NCBI GenBank assembly: GCA_945788205.1
Contig: CALZLE010000279.1
Span: 1-11,514, forward strand
Origin: an uncultured Desulfuromonadales bacterium
Lineage (GTDB): Bacteria > Desulfobacterota > Desulfuromonadia > Desulfuromonadales > Geopsychrobacteraceae
Length of the DNA stretch: 11,514 nt
Reading direction: 5' to 3'
This document shows positions 1 through 7,506 of this stretch, piece by piece (position 1 is the stretch's first letter; each line of letters opens with the position of its first letter). The notes beneath the pieces were generated by a model. That model saw only the letters and a program-made list of their open reading frames with translations. It was not told where the DNA came from and ran no database searches. The position numbers were made by a program, and so were the translations under genes.

Positions 1-2197
1 CTTCGCGCAAAAAATGAATCAGCAGGTCCGCTTCAATATTATCAGCCTGATGGTCTCTTTGTAGTCGTAGGCCAGTTTCTGCTGCGGTCATTTCCCCGAG
101 CTGCTTCCGCAAAAGCTCACCAAAGACGACCGGTAACTGTTCAAGATGAATAACTTGATCAGGGGAGAGCACAACCGCCCGTTCAATGATGTTTTGCAGC
201 TCACGAATATTGCCGGGCCAGTGATAGCACATCAGTGCCTGCCTGGCTTTAGGGTCAATTTTGTGGATCGTTTTGTTGAGCCGTCTCGCAGCATGATTGA
301 GAAAATGATCAACCAGCTGTTGCAGTGAGTTAAGCCGATTGCGTAATGGTGGCAGGGTGATAGTGAAAACATTGACGCGATAAAATAGATCTTCGCGGAA
401 CCAGCCGCTTGAAATTCCTTCTTCAAGGGCTTTGTTGGTGGCTGCAATCACCCGCACATCAACAGTGATGGTTTTGTTACTCCCCACGGGTTTGATTTCA
501 CCGCTGTCGAGAACCCGCAGTAGTTCAGCTTGCAGTTTTGGCGTAATATCGCCGATTTCGTCGAGAAAAATGGTCCCTCCGTCAGCCGCCTCAAAAAGCC
601 CTTTCTTGTCGTTGACCGCACCGGTAAAGGAGCCTTTTTTGTGTCCGAACAGCTCACTTTCCAGCAAGCTATCAGTCAGGGTGGTGCAGTTGACGGTCAC
701 CAGTGGCTTGTCAGCACGCAGGCTGGCTTCGTGTATTGCTCGCGCGGTCAGTTCTTTTCCGGTGCCGCTCTCACCACGAATAAGAACCGAAGTCGGCGTC
801 GGACCGACTTGCTTAATCATGTGAAGAACGCCTTGTGTTCTTGGGTCGTTGCCGATAATTGTGGTCCCGGCATATTGCTGGTCTAAAGCGCGGCGGGCCA
901 GATCGTACTTCTGCTCAAGGTTGGTGCGGTCTTCTTCCAATTGATTCATAGAGTAGGGCAGGCACATGCGTGCGTCCGCCAGGCCCTGATAGACTGCAAT
1001 AGCGTGTTCGCGGCAGGTTTCGTACCCGCAACCGGCACAGTTCAGTTCATCCTGTACATCATATTTATCGGTCTCATTGAGAATCCGTCTGATTGAATCA
1101 CCACTGGGGCGTTCCAGTTTGTGCTGCCGGTTGGAAAACTGACGATCCAGATGGAACTGTTCAGGCGCCTTCAGGTAGTGTGCTGATGGTTGATAGGGGA
1201 TGTCGAGATTTTGATAATTGATAATCAGGTTACGTTTGGAGAAAGACGTCAGTCGGTTGGTGCGGCCGGGGCCACCGATACAGCCCCCTTTGCAGAAACG
1301 GACATCAACGTATTGTGGCGAAATGCGACCCGCCTCCAAATCGTTAATGACTTCCATGCTGGCTTCTTCGCCAACGGTAGCGACAAAATTTGGGTCGAGA
1401 CCGTTGTTAACGATGCCAAAATTGTTAAAGGGACCGCCAAAAATAGAAAAACTGCGCCCGGTGCTGGTCGGCAGTCCGGCAAAAGGTGATTTTCCAAGCC
1501 GGTGCGGGTCGATCTTGCGCTCACCTAACATCCGGTTCAGTTCACTGTAGGTGAGAACCGTATCGACAGCACCCTTTACGGCATCTGAGGAAATTTCGAA
1601 TTTCCCGCCGATACAGGAACTGATGTAGACAACCTGAATGTCCTGGCCTCGGTGAGCTTTGATATAGCGGCCGATGGCAACCATCGGTGAGACGACCGGA
1701 ACCAGGTTTTTCAGCAGGCTGGGATAGTGCCGTTCGATGAGATCGACCACCGTCGGGCAGTGGCTTGAGATCAATGGTTGATCGAGTTTCTGCTCGATCA
1801 GTTCCTTGTATTCCGGGGCCATCAGCTCGACGCCGGCTGTGCCTTCCAGGACTTCGTCAAAGCCGAGCTTTTTTAGCGCGGTGACCATTTGCGCTGGATC
1901 GAGGTCGTAGAAAAAGGCCGGGAAAGAACAGCCGAGGACAGCGACGACCGGTTTTTTGCTGCGCAGCCGCTCCTCAGTTTCTGTTATTGCGTCAGAAATG
2001 ACCTTGGCTTTTTGTGAACACACCTGGATACATTTACCGCAGCCGATGCAGCGGTGGTGGATAACCTCAGTCGATTTTTTAAATACGCCGATCGCTTTGG
2101 TGGGGCAATTGCGGACGCATGCGTAACAAATGCGGCAGCGTTCGTGGACGCTCGTGATTGGACCTGTGTTTTTTGTGGACGGCATAGCGAAATCCAT
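1..2197 (-). CDS. Sigma-54-dependent regulator with ferredoxin and [FeFe]-hydrogenase-like sensor domains (C-terminus off window)
   Basis: This is an open frame of 732 codons running off the left edge. Residues 21-31 and 50-60 form two CxxCxxCxxxC clusters of a bacterial ferredoxin. Residues about 80-350 resemble the [FeFe]-hydrogenase large-subunit C domain: S-S-H-C-P with Cys147, S-S-C-I-G-G-K-F-E with Cys195, and C-K-G-G-C with Cys302 and Cys306, matching the four H-cluster ligand positions. Cys387, 390, 395 and 412 form a CxxCG...C...C domain of the PF04060 type. After a charged linker comes a sigma-54 AAA+ domain: Walker A GESGTGKE at 475-482, GSFTGA (a variant of GAFTGA) at 522-527, Walker B F-L-D-E ending at 547, and a W-P-G-N-I-R-E-L motif. 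The helix-turn-helix expected at the C-terminus is not in the window. I infer a cytoplasmic redox or H2 sensor that activates sigma-54 promoters. No clear Shine-Dalgarno precedes ATG 2197; ATG 2185 is an in-frame alternative. The gene starts 48 bases after the upstream ABC ATPase stop. Confidence 0.93.
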   Translation of the reverse strand, partial: MDFAMPSTKNTGPITSVHERCRICYACVRNCPTKAIGVFKKSTEVIHHRCIGCGKCIQVCSQKAKVISDAITETEERLRSKKPVVAVLGCSFPAFFYDLDPAQMVTALKKLGFDEVLEGTAGVELMAPEYKELIEQKLDQPLISSHCPTVVDLIERHYPSLLKNLVPVVSPMVAIGRYIKAHRGQDIQVVYISSCIGGKFEISSDAVKGAVDTVLTYSELNRMLGERKIDPHRLGKSPFAGLPTSTGRSFSIFGGPFNNFGIVNNGLDPNFVATVGEEASMEVINDLEAGRISPQYVDVRFCKGGCIGGPGRTNRLTSFSKRNLIINYQNLDIPYQPSAHYLKAPEQFHLDRQFSNRQHKLERPSGDSIRRILNETDKYDVQDELNCAGCGYETCREHAIAVYQGLADARMCLPYSMNQLEEDRTNLEQKYDLARRALDQQYAGTTIIGNDPRTQGVLHMIKQVGPTPTSVLIRGESGTGKELTARAIHEASLRADKPLVTVNCTTLTDSLLESELFGHKKGSFTGAVNDKKGLFEAADGGTIFLDEIGDITPKLQAELLRVLDSGEIKPVGSNKTITVDVRVIAATNKALEEGISSGWFREDLFYRVNVFTITLPPLRNRLNSLQQLVDHFLNHAARRLNKTIHKIDPKARQALMCYHWPGNIRELQNIIERAVVLSPDQVIHLEQLPVVFGELLRKQLGEMTAAETGLRLQRDHQADNIEADLLIHFLRE

Positions 2198-2232
2198 TTT
2201 AAAGACAATGAGATTTCGAATTGTGCCATTTG

Positions 2233-2248
2233 TGACACAGAAGTGTCA
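2233..2248. repeat. Perfect 6-bp inverted repeat at the junction before the hydrogenase-like regulator
   Basis: TGACAC and GTGTCA are separated by AGAA on the plus strand. The element overlaps the stop codon of the ABC ATPase gene and lies 36 bases upstream of the regulator's ATG 2197. It could be an operator for a dimeric regulator or a small RNA hairpin. With only six pairs and no T-run it is not a convincing terminator. The function is inferred from position only. Confidence 0.5.
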
Positions 2249-3238
2249 AGAAGTGGTTCGTTGCAGCAAATAGCGGCCGACCTGCGCACTGTGATGGCAG
2301 GCAACCAGATGATTGTTACCGCTATCGATCAGCGCCGGGGAAGTCTCTCGACAGAGTTTGTCGGCATAGGGGCAGCGGGGGTGAAAATAGCAGCCGCTAG
2401 GTGGATTGATCGGCGAGGGGATTTCGCCGGACAACGGAGCTGGGCGAGGTTGTTCCGGGTCTGGAATAGGTACGGCGTTCAGTAACGCCTCAGTGTAGGG
2501 ATGGAGCGGCGTACGATACAGATCTGCTGCACTGGTCAGCTCAACGATTTTACCCAAATACATCACGGCAATTCGGTCGCTGACATGTTCAATCACGGCC
2601 AGATCATGGGCAATGAACAGGTAGCTGAGATTATGCTCCAGCTGGATGTCCTTCAGCAGGTTGAGGATCTGCGCCTGCACCGAAAGGTCGAGGGCCGAAA
2701 CCGGTTCATCGGCAATAATCAGCTTTGGCTGCACGGCCAGAGCTCTGGCAATGCCGACTCGTTGCCGTTGGCCGCCGGAAAATTCATGTGCGTAGCGGCG
2801 CTCGTGCTCAGCGCTCAAGCCAACTTTTTCCAGCAGCTGGATCACCCGTTCCCGGATTTGGCGACCGGGAGCTAGTTTGTGAATGATGAAAGGTTCACTG
2901 AGGATTTCGCCAACGGTCATCCGTGGGTTGAGTGACGAAAAGGGATCTTGGAAAATCATCTGTAGCTGCCGGCGATAGGGGCGCATCTGGCGCGATGACA
3001 GACCAGTCAGTTCTGTGCCGGAAAACAGCACCTGTCCTTGATCTGCCCGTTGCAATTGCATGATCAGTTTTCCAGTGGTCGATTTTCCGCAGCCCGATTC
3101 GCCCACCAAGCCGAGGGTTTCTCCTTCTTTCAAAGTAAAGGAGACGTTATCAACCGCGACCAGTTGTCCTTTGCTGCCGCCAAAAGAATCTGTGCTGCGG
3201 AAACTTTTGCGCAAATTACGGATTTCAAGCAACGGCAT
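2246..3238 (-). CDS. Oligopeptide/dipeptide ABC transporter ATP-binding protein (OppF/DppF type)
   Basis: This cytoplasmic ATPase would power a peptide-class ABC importer together with its partner encoded just upstream. The 330-residue product has Walker A GESGCGKS at 46-53, a Q-loop F-Q-D-P-F-S-S-L-N-P, signature F-S-G-G-Q-R-Q-R, Walker B L-I-I-A-D-E-P, D-loop S-A-L-D and switch histidine in I-A-H-D. The C-terminal oligopeptide-transporter extension has four cysteines (C-Y-F-H-P-R-C-P..C..C); in related proteins this Cys motif can bind a [4Fe-4S] cluster. I chose ATG 3238 because GGAG at 3248-3251 sits 9 bases upstream. A TTG two codons earlier is possible but too close to that site. The start lies just past the upstream gene's stop, so the pair is probably translationally coupled. 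The substrate cannot be read from the sequence; peptides, nickel and other small molecules are all transported by this family. Confidence 0.95.
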   Translation of the reverse strand: MPLLEIRNLRKSFRSTDSFGGSKGQLVAVDNVSFTLKEGETLGLVGESGCGKSTTGKLIMQLQRADQGQVLFSGTELTGLSSRQMRPYRRQLQMIFQDPFSSLNPRMTVGEILSEPFIIHKLAPGRQIRERVIQLLEKVGLSAEHERRYAHEFSGGQRQRVGIARALAVQPKLIIADEPVSALDLSVQAQILNLLKDIQLEHNLSYLFIAHDLAVIEHVSDRIAVMYLGKIVELTSAADLYRTPLHPYTEALLNAVPIPDPEQPRPAPLSGEIPSPINPPSGCYFHPRCPYADKLCRETSPALIDSGNNHLVACHHSAQVGRYLLQRTTS

Positions 3239-3240
3239 GA

Positions 3241-4197
3241 TCAATATCTCCAGCAGCGAACCCAGTGGTCCGGTTCAATTTCGAGTAAATCTGGGGACTG
3301 GGAGCCGCAGGGTTGACTCGGCACATCACAACGGTCAATGAACAGACAACCATCTTGGTGTTCTCGCAAATCTGGTAGTTGGCCGGGAATAGTCGAAAGT
3401 TTACCTTTTTGACCTAACTTCGGGATGCAGTTGAGGAGACCTTGTGTGTATGGATGCAGGGGGTTGTCGAACAGCAGACTCACCGGCCCGGTTTCAACGA
3501 TTTTGCCAGCGTACATAATTGCCAGCTTGTCAGCATTGCTGGCCACGACACCGAGATCGTGACTGATCAGCAGCGTTGCCATCTGCCGCTCTTCTTTCAG
3601 CTGCTGCAGCAGATCCATAATTTGCGCTTGAATGGTGACGTCGAGGGCTGTGGTCGGTTCATCGGCAATTAACAGTTTAGGATTGCAGGCCAAAGCCATG
3701 GCGATCATGATTCGCTGACGTTGACCGCCGGAGAGCTGATGCGGATAATCGCCCAGCCGCCGCTGTGGATCGGAAATTCCAACCAGGGTGAGCAGCTCAG
3801 CCGCTTTGCCGAGAGCTTGCTGCTCACTGTCTCCTTCGTGAAGCTGCAGAACCTCGGCAATCTGATCACCGATCCGTAGCACGGGGTTCAGGGAGGTCAT
3901 CGGTTCCTGGAAGATCATCGAGATTTCATTGCCACGAATACGCCGCATTTCGATTTCTGGCAGCATCAACATGTCGTGCCCCGAAAGGTGTATCTCACCA
4001 CCGACCACTCTGCCCGGTTCCGGGAGCAGGCGCAGCAAAGAGAGTGCGGTCATCGATTTTCCGCAGCCCGACTCACCAACCAGTGCCAGCGTTTCCCCCT
4101 TGTTGATGGAAAAGGAAACGTCGTCAACGGCCTTTACCAGACCAGAGCGGGTGAAAAAATAACTACGGAGATTTTTAACGTCAAGACGTGGAGGCAT
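3241..4197 (-). CDS. Oligopeptide/dipeptide ABC transporter ATP-binding protein (OppD/DppD type)
   Basis: This is the first ATPase of the pair and would form a heterodimer with the OppF/DppF-type product encoded directly downstream. The product is 318 residues: Walker A GESGCGKS at 41-48, Q-loop F-Q-E-P-M-T-S-L-N-P, signature L-S-G-G-Q-R-Q-R, Walker B L-L-I-A-D-E-P, D-loop T-A-L-D and switch histidine I-S-H-D. The C-terminal region has the Cys-rich family extension (G-C-L-F..R-C..P-C..R-C). An in-frame ATG at 4230 would add 11 residues. I prefer 4197 because family members normally start shortly before the L-x-V-K-N-L-R strand, GAG sits 6 bases upstream, and a promoter-like sequence would place transcription start near 4225. 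No permease or solute-binding gene adjoins: upstream is divergent tex and downstream is the hydrogenase-like regulator. Confidence 0.94.
   Translation of the reverse strand: MPPRLDVKNLRSYFFTRSGLVKAVDDVSFSINKGETLALVGESGCGKSMTALSLLRLLPEPGRVVGGEIHLSGHDMLMLPEIEMRRIRGNEISMIFQEPMTSLNPVLRIGDQIAEVLQLHEGDSEQQALGKAAELLTLVGISDPQRRLGDYPHQLSGGQRQRIMIAMALACNPKLLIADEPTTALDVTIQAQIMDLLQQLKEERQMATLLISHDLGVVASNADKLAIMYAGKIVETGPVSLLFDNPLHPYTQGLLNCIPKLGQKGKLSTIPGQLPDLREHQDGCLFIDRCDVPSQPCGSQSPDLLEIEPDHWVRCWRY
3248..3251 (-). promoter_or_regulatory. Ribosome binding site (GGAG) for the OppF/DppF-type gene
   Basis: GGAG lies inside the last codons of the upstream ATPase gene, 9 bases before ATG 3238 and only 3 bases before the alternative TTG. 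This spacing decides the start in favour of the ATG. Confidence 0.65.
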
Positions 4198-4229
4198 GTA
4201 TTTCTCGTAAGTTGCATTCAGTTGTTTCA

Positions 4230-4258
4230 TGTGTACACGCTGACGCTGTAATGGTCAA
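4230..4258 (-). promoter_or_regulatory. Candidate sigma-70 promoter for the ABC ATPase pair
   Basis: TTGACC at 4253-4258 (-35, 5 of 6) and TACACA at 4230-4235 (-10, weak) are separated by 17 bases on the minus strand. Predicted transcription start is about 4225, between the two candidate start codons of the OppD-type gene. The -10 overlaps an 8-bp palindrome GTGTACAC at 4231-4238 and lies next to a tandem ACGCTG repeat at 4237-4248, which could be a binding site. This is a read-by-eye prediction. Confidence 0.35.
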
Positions 4259-4270
4259 GTATCCTTCCCT

Positions 4271-4298
4271 TTGCAAAGCGAAAGACGCGTGTTAACAT
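4271..4298 (+). promoter_or_regulatory. Candidate sigma-70 promoter for tex
   Basis: TTGCAA at 4271-4276 and TAACAT at 4293-4298 are spaced by 16 bases. They would start transcription near 4305 and give a leader of about 30 bases before the tex start. Both boxes are imperfect, so this is a candidate only. Confidence 0.35.
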
Positions 4299-4334
4299 CG
4301 CCCACTTCGATTTCACGTAAAAGGAATTTCTTGT

Positions 4335-6620
4335 ATGTCAAAGTCTGCACCAGACAACATTGTACAACTGCTGGTTAAAGAAACCGGCCTGAAAATAGAG
4401 CAAGTTTCCCAGACAGTTTCCCTGCTGGAAGAAGGCGCGACGGTTCCCTTTATTGCCCGCTATCGGAAAGAAGTGACTGGTGAACTGGATGAAGTACAGA
4501 TCCGCCAATTGCAAGAACGTCTGATTTATCACAAAGAACTCAACGAGCGTCGCCAGACAATCCTTAAATCGATTGAAGAACAGGGAAAGTTAACGGTTGA
4601 ACTGCAGTCCAAAATCCTCGTTTGTCGTCAGAAAAACGAACTGGAAGATCTTTACCTGCCGTACAAACCGAAGCGTCGAACCAAGGCGACCATTGCTCGC
4701 GAGCGTGGTCTCGAACCTTTGGCGGAGAAATTACTGACGGCATCCGGTACGGCTATCGATCCACTGCTGTCAGCGATCCCCTTCGTCGATACTGAAAATG
4801 ATGTTGTCGATGCTGAAGCTGCCCTGGCCGGGGCGGGGTACATTATCGCCGAACAGTTTGCCGATAGCGCCGAGGCGCGAGCTGTGGTTCGTGAATTGAC
4901 CTGGAAACAGGGTGAGTTTCGCTCGCAACTGGCACGGGGCAAGGCTGGGACCGTTAGTAAGTATGAGATGTACTACGATTTCAGCGAGCCGCTCAGGCAG
5001 GTTCCTTCACACCGGATGCTGGCGATGCGTCGGGGAGAAAAAGAAGAACTGTTGCGCTTGTCGATCGTTGCGCCGGAAGAAGAAATTCTGCAGCGTTTAT
5101 GCAAGTTATTGATTCCGGCTACCAGTGCATGTCGTGACTGGCTGCGATTCGTTACTGAGGATGCGTATCAACGTTTGCTCGCGCCCTCGATTGAGGTCGA
5201 ACTACGGTTGCAGGCAAAAAAAGCTGCTGATGATGAAGCGATCCGCGTATTTGCCGAAAATCTGCGCAACCTGCTGTTAGCTGCTCCGGCCGGCAGCCGT
5301 CGGGTGCTTGGTATCGATCCCGGGTTGCGGACCGGTTCTAAGTTGGCAACCGTAGATGCAACCGGTCGCTTTCTCGAGCATGTCACCATCTATCCGCATG
5401 CTGGTAGTGGCCGAATCGAACCGGCGAAAAAGGATTTGCTCCGTTTACTGCAGAATAACAGCGTTGAGATGATTGCTGTCGGCAACGGGACCGCCGGACG
5501 CGAGATGGATCAGTTTGTCCGCCAGACGTTAAAGGCTGCTGGCTTGAAACTGCCGGTGGTTATGGTCAGCGAAGCAGGCGCCAGCGTCTATTCGGCATCC
5601 GATATCGCCCGCGAAGAATTTCCCGATCTCGATCTGACTGTCCGGGGAGCCATCTCGATTGCCCGGCGTTTACAGGATCCGTTGGCCGAGCTGGTCAAGG
5701 TTGATCCGAAGAGTATCGGCGTCGGCCAGTATCAGCATGATGTCAGTCAGACCGCGCTGAAAAAGTCCCTCGACGAAGTGGTCGAATCATGCGTCAACTA
5801 TGTCGGCGTCGACCTGAATACCGCCTCCTGGGCACTGCTCAGCTTTGTCTCAGGAATTGGCGAGTCGCTGGCCAAGGCGATTGTTCGTCACCGTGACACA
5901 GAAGGCGTTTTTGAGCGTCGTAATGAATTATTGAATGTTTCGCGGTTTGGTCAAAAGGCATTTGAACAGGCCGCCGGGTTCCTGCGCATCCGTGACGCTA
6001 AGCAGCCACTCGACAACACTGCCGTACACCCGGAACGTTACTCGCTGGTAGAAAAGATGGCGGCCGACGTTGGTGTCACGGTGTCGCGGTTGATTTCGGA
6101 ATCGGGGCTACTCGCAAAAATTGATTTGCACGCATATGTCAGTAACGATGTTGGACTGCCAACTTTGGCAGACATTCTCGCTGAGTTGAAAAAACCGGGT
6201 CGTGACCCGCGCGAAACTTTTACCACTGCGGCCTTCCGTGAAGATGTCATGGAGATGAAAGACCTGCAAGAGGGGATGCGGCTCAATGGAGTGGTCACTA
6301 ACGTCGCAGCATTTGGTGCTTTTGTTGATATCGGTGTTCATCAAGACGGGTTGGTGCATATCAGCCAACTGGCTGATCGATACGTCAAAGATCCGAATCA
6401 GATTGTTAAGGTCAGGCAGCAAGTTCAGGTGCGGGTGCTGGAGGTCGATTTGCAGCGCAAGCGGATTTCATTGAGCATGAAAACCGACTCTGGGGATGCT
6501 TCAGAGCGTCCGCAAAAACGGGAAAAGCGGACTGAAAAACAAACTGAAACGAAACCGGTAACGACCGATTTGGCCAGTGCGCTGGAAAAATCTGGCTTCC
6601 GGGTCAAGAAAAAGAAATAA
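4335..6620 (+). CDS. tex: Tex family RNA-binding transcription accessory protein
   Basis: Tex is a cytoplasmic nucleic-acid-binding protein linked in other bacteria to transcription and RNA metabolism; its precise role is unsettled. The 761-residue length is typical. The helical N-terminal Tex region starts near residue 5 and includes V-P-F-I-A-R-Y-R-K-E at 37-46 and L-Y-L-P-Y-K-P-K-R-R-T-K at 106-117. A YqgF/RNase H-like fold begins at 323 with V-L-G-I-D-P-G-L-R-T-G. Helix-hairpin-helix segments lie at about 490-560 (V-S-G-I-G). An S1 domain spans about 646-716 (G-A-F-V-D-I-G..G-L-V-H-I-S). A lysine-rich tail ends in R-V-K-K-K-K. AAGGAA at 4321-4326 is a good ribosome site before ATG 4335. 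The PHP phosphoesterase gene begins 7 bases after the stop, suggesting an operon. No disrupted motif was seen. Confidence 0.97.
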   Translation: MSKSAPDNIVQLLVKETGLKIEQVSQTVSLLEEGATVPFIARYRKEVTGELDEVQIRQLQERLIYHKELNERRQTILKSIEEQGKLTVELQSKILVCRQKNELEDLYLPYKPKRRTKATIARERGLEPLAEKLLTASGTAIDPLLSAIPFVDTENDVVDAEAALAGAGYIIAEQFADSAEARAVVRELTWKQGEFRSQLARGKAGTVSKYEMYYDFSEPLRQVPSHRMLAMRRGEKEELLRLSIVAPEEEILQRLCKLLIPATSACRDWLRFVTEDAYQRLLAPSIEVELRLQAKKAADDEAIRVFAENLRNLLLAAPAGSRRVLGIDPGLRTGSKLATVDATGRFLEHVTIYPHAGSGRIEPAKKDLLRLLQNNSVEMIAVGNGTAGREMDQFVRQTLKAAGLKLPVVMVSEAGASVYSASDIAREEFPDLDLTVRGAISIARRLQDPLAELVKVDPKSIGVGQYQHDVSQTALKKSLDEVVESCVNYVGVDLNTASWALLSFVSGIGESLAKAIVRHRDTEGVFERRNELLNVSRFGQKAFEQAAGFLRIRDAKQPLDNTAVHPERYSLVEKMAADVGVTVSRLISESGLLAKIDLHAYVSNDVGLPTLADILAELKKPGRDPRETFTTAAFREDVMEMKDLQEGMRLNGVVTNVAAFGAFVDIGVHQDGLVHISQLADRYVKDPNQIVKVRQQVQVRVLEVDLQRKRISLSMKTDSGDASERPQKREKRTEKQTETKPVTTDLASALEKSGFRVKKKK

Positions 6621-6627
6621 TATCACC

Positions 6628-7494
6628 ATGGATACAAAACTCGTCGATTTGCATATTCACTCAACCAGTTCCGACGGTTACTATTCGCCGGAGGAACTGG
6701 TCTCTATGGCTTCCGAAGCAGGCTTGGCGGCAATTTCACTGGCTGATCACGATAACGTCGATGGCATCGCTGCGGCGCAAAAGGCTGGTCGTGAGCAGGG
6801 AGTCGAGGTAATAGCAGGAGTCGAGCTGTCGACCCAGTGGTACGAGTATTATGATATGCACTTGCTCGGCTACGGTTTTAATCCACAGGATCCCTACTTA
6901 AATCGTGAGCTGAGCGAATTTCAGGATTTCCGCGCTGGTCGCAATCGGCAGATTATCGATCGGGTCAACGAAAAGCTGGCTGAAGAAGGGCGGGCTCCGC
7001 TCGACCCGGACGCTGTGCGGCAACTGGCCGGCGGGACCATCGGTCGTCCACATATTGCTCAGGCTTTACGCGAAGGTGGTTATGTGGTCGACAACGAAGA
7101 AGCGTTTAACCGCTATCTGGTGCCTTGTAATGTGCCGAAACGTTATTTTCCGGTCGATGAGGCGATCCGTCTGATTCAGAACAGTGGTGGTATCGCCGTG
7201 CTTGCACACCCTCCATACATCACCCGCGAGCGACGCCAGCTGGAAAAACTGGTGGCCGAACTGGTCGGGCTCGGGTTGGATGGCATTGAGGTGTACAATA
7301 ACGGTTCAAATATGGAGGACACCGACTGGCTGATCAAGCTGGTCCGGCAGCATGATCTGATCGTGACCGGTGGGTCTGATTTTCATGGTGATCCGGGCTC
7401 GAATATCGAGATTGGCAGCGGTTTCCGAGGGATGAAAATTCCCTATCGCTGCGTTGATGAAATTAAGGCTGCATTGCAAAAACGGCAGCAATAG
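6628..7494 (+). CDS. PHP-domain metal-dependent phosphoesterase (RNase AM/YciV-like)
   Basis: This 288-residue enzyme has the full set of PHP metal-ligand motifs: L-H-I-H-S-T-S-S-D-G (His9, His11, Asp16), A-D-H-D (Asp40, His41), G-V-E-L-S (Glu66), M-H-L-L-G-Y (His78), G-R-P-H (His142), L-A-H-P (His194) and G-S-D-F-H-G (Asp251, His253). Length and motif spacing match the stand-alone PHP family of E. coli YciV (RNase AM), which removes phosphate from 3',5'-nucleoside bisphosphates and trims RNA 5' ends. The exact substrate here is inferred. I set the start at ATG 6628: it begins directly before the first motif and follows the tex stop by 7 bases. An in-frame ATG at 6577 would add 17 unconserved residues read from the tex tail. 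No strong Shine-Dalgarno precedes it, so translation may be coupled to tex. Pairing with Tex is consistent with an RNA-related role. Confidence 0.93.
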   Translation: MDTKLVDLHIHSTSSDGYYSPEELVSMASEAGLAAISLADHDNVDGIAAAQKAGREQGVEVIAGVELSTQWYEYYDMHLLGYGFNPQDPYLNRELSEFQDFRAGRNRQIIDRVNEKLAEEGRAPLDPDAVRQLAGGTIGRPHIAQALREGGYVVDNEEAFNRYLVPCNVPKRYFPVDEAIRLIQNSGGIAVLAHPPYITRERRQLEKLVAELVGLGLDGIEVYNNGSNMEDTDWLIKLVRQHDLIVTGGSDFHGDPGSNIEIGSGFRGMKIPYRCVDEIKAALQKRQQ

Positions 7495-7506
7495 CGGTTC
7501 CTGTTG

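Noticed and set aside
432..824. Plus-strand open frames across 146-886 and 1190-1550
   Set aside because: They lie opposite the regulator's AAA+ and hydrogenase-like domains, show no recognisable motifs, and overlap each other in several frames. They are antisense shadows.
2223..2228. TGGCAC on the minus strand upstream of the regulator, like the -24 half of a sigma-54 promoter
   Set aside because: The required TTGC-type -12 element at the proper distance is absent; the bases there read GAAAT.
6577..6627. Longer start for the PHP phosphoesterase overlapping the end of tex
   Set aside because: The extra 17 residues are out-of-frame translation of the lysine-rich tex tail, and the family motif begins right after ATG 6628.
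7495..7506. Possible bidirectional terminator between the convergent PHP and small membrane protein genes
   Set aside because: No stable hairpin with a T-run could be found in or around the 12-base gap.
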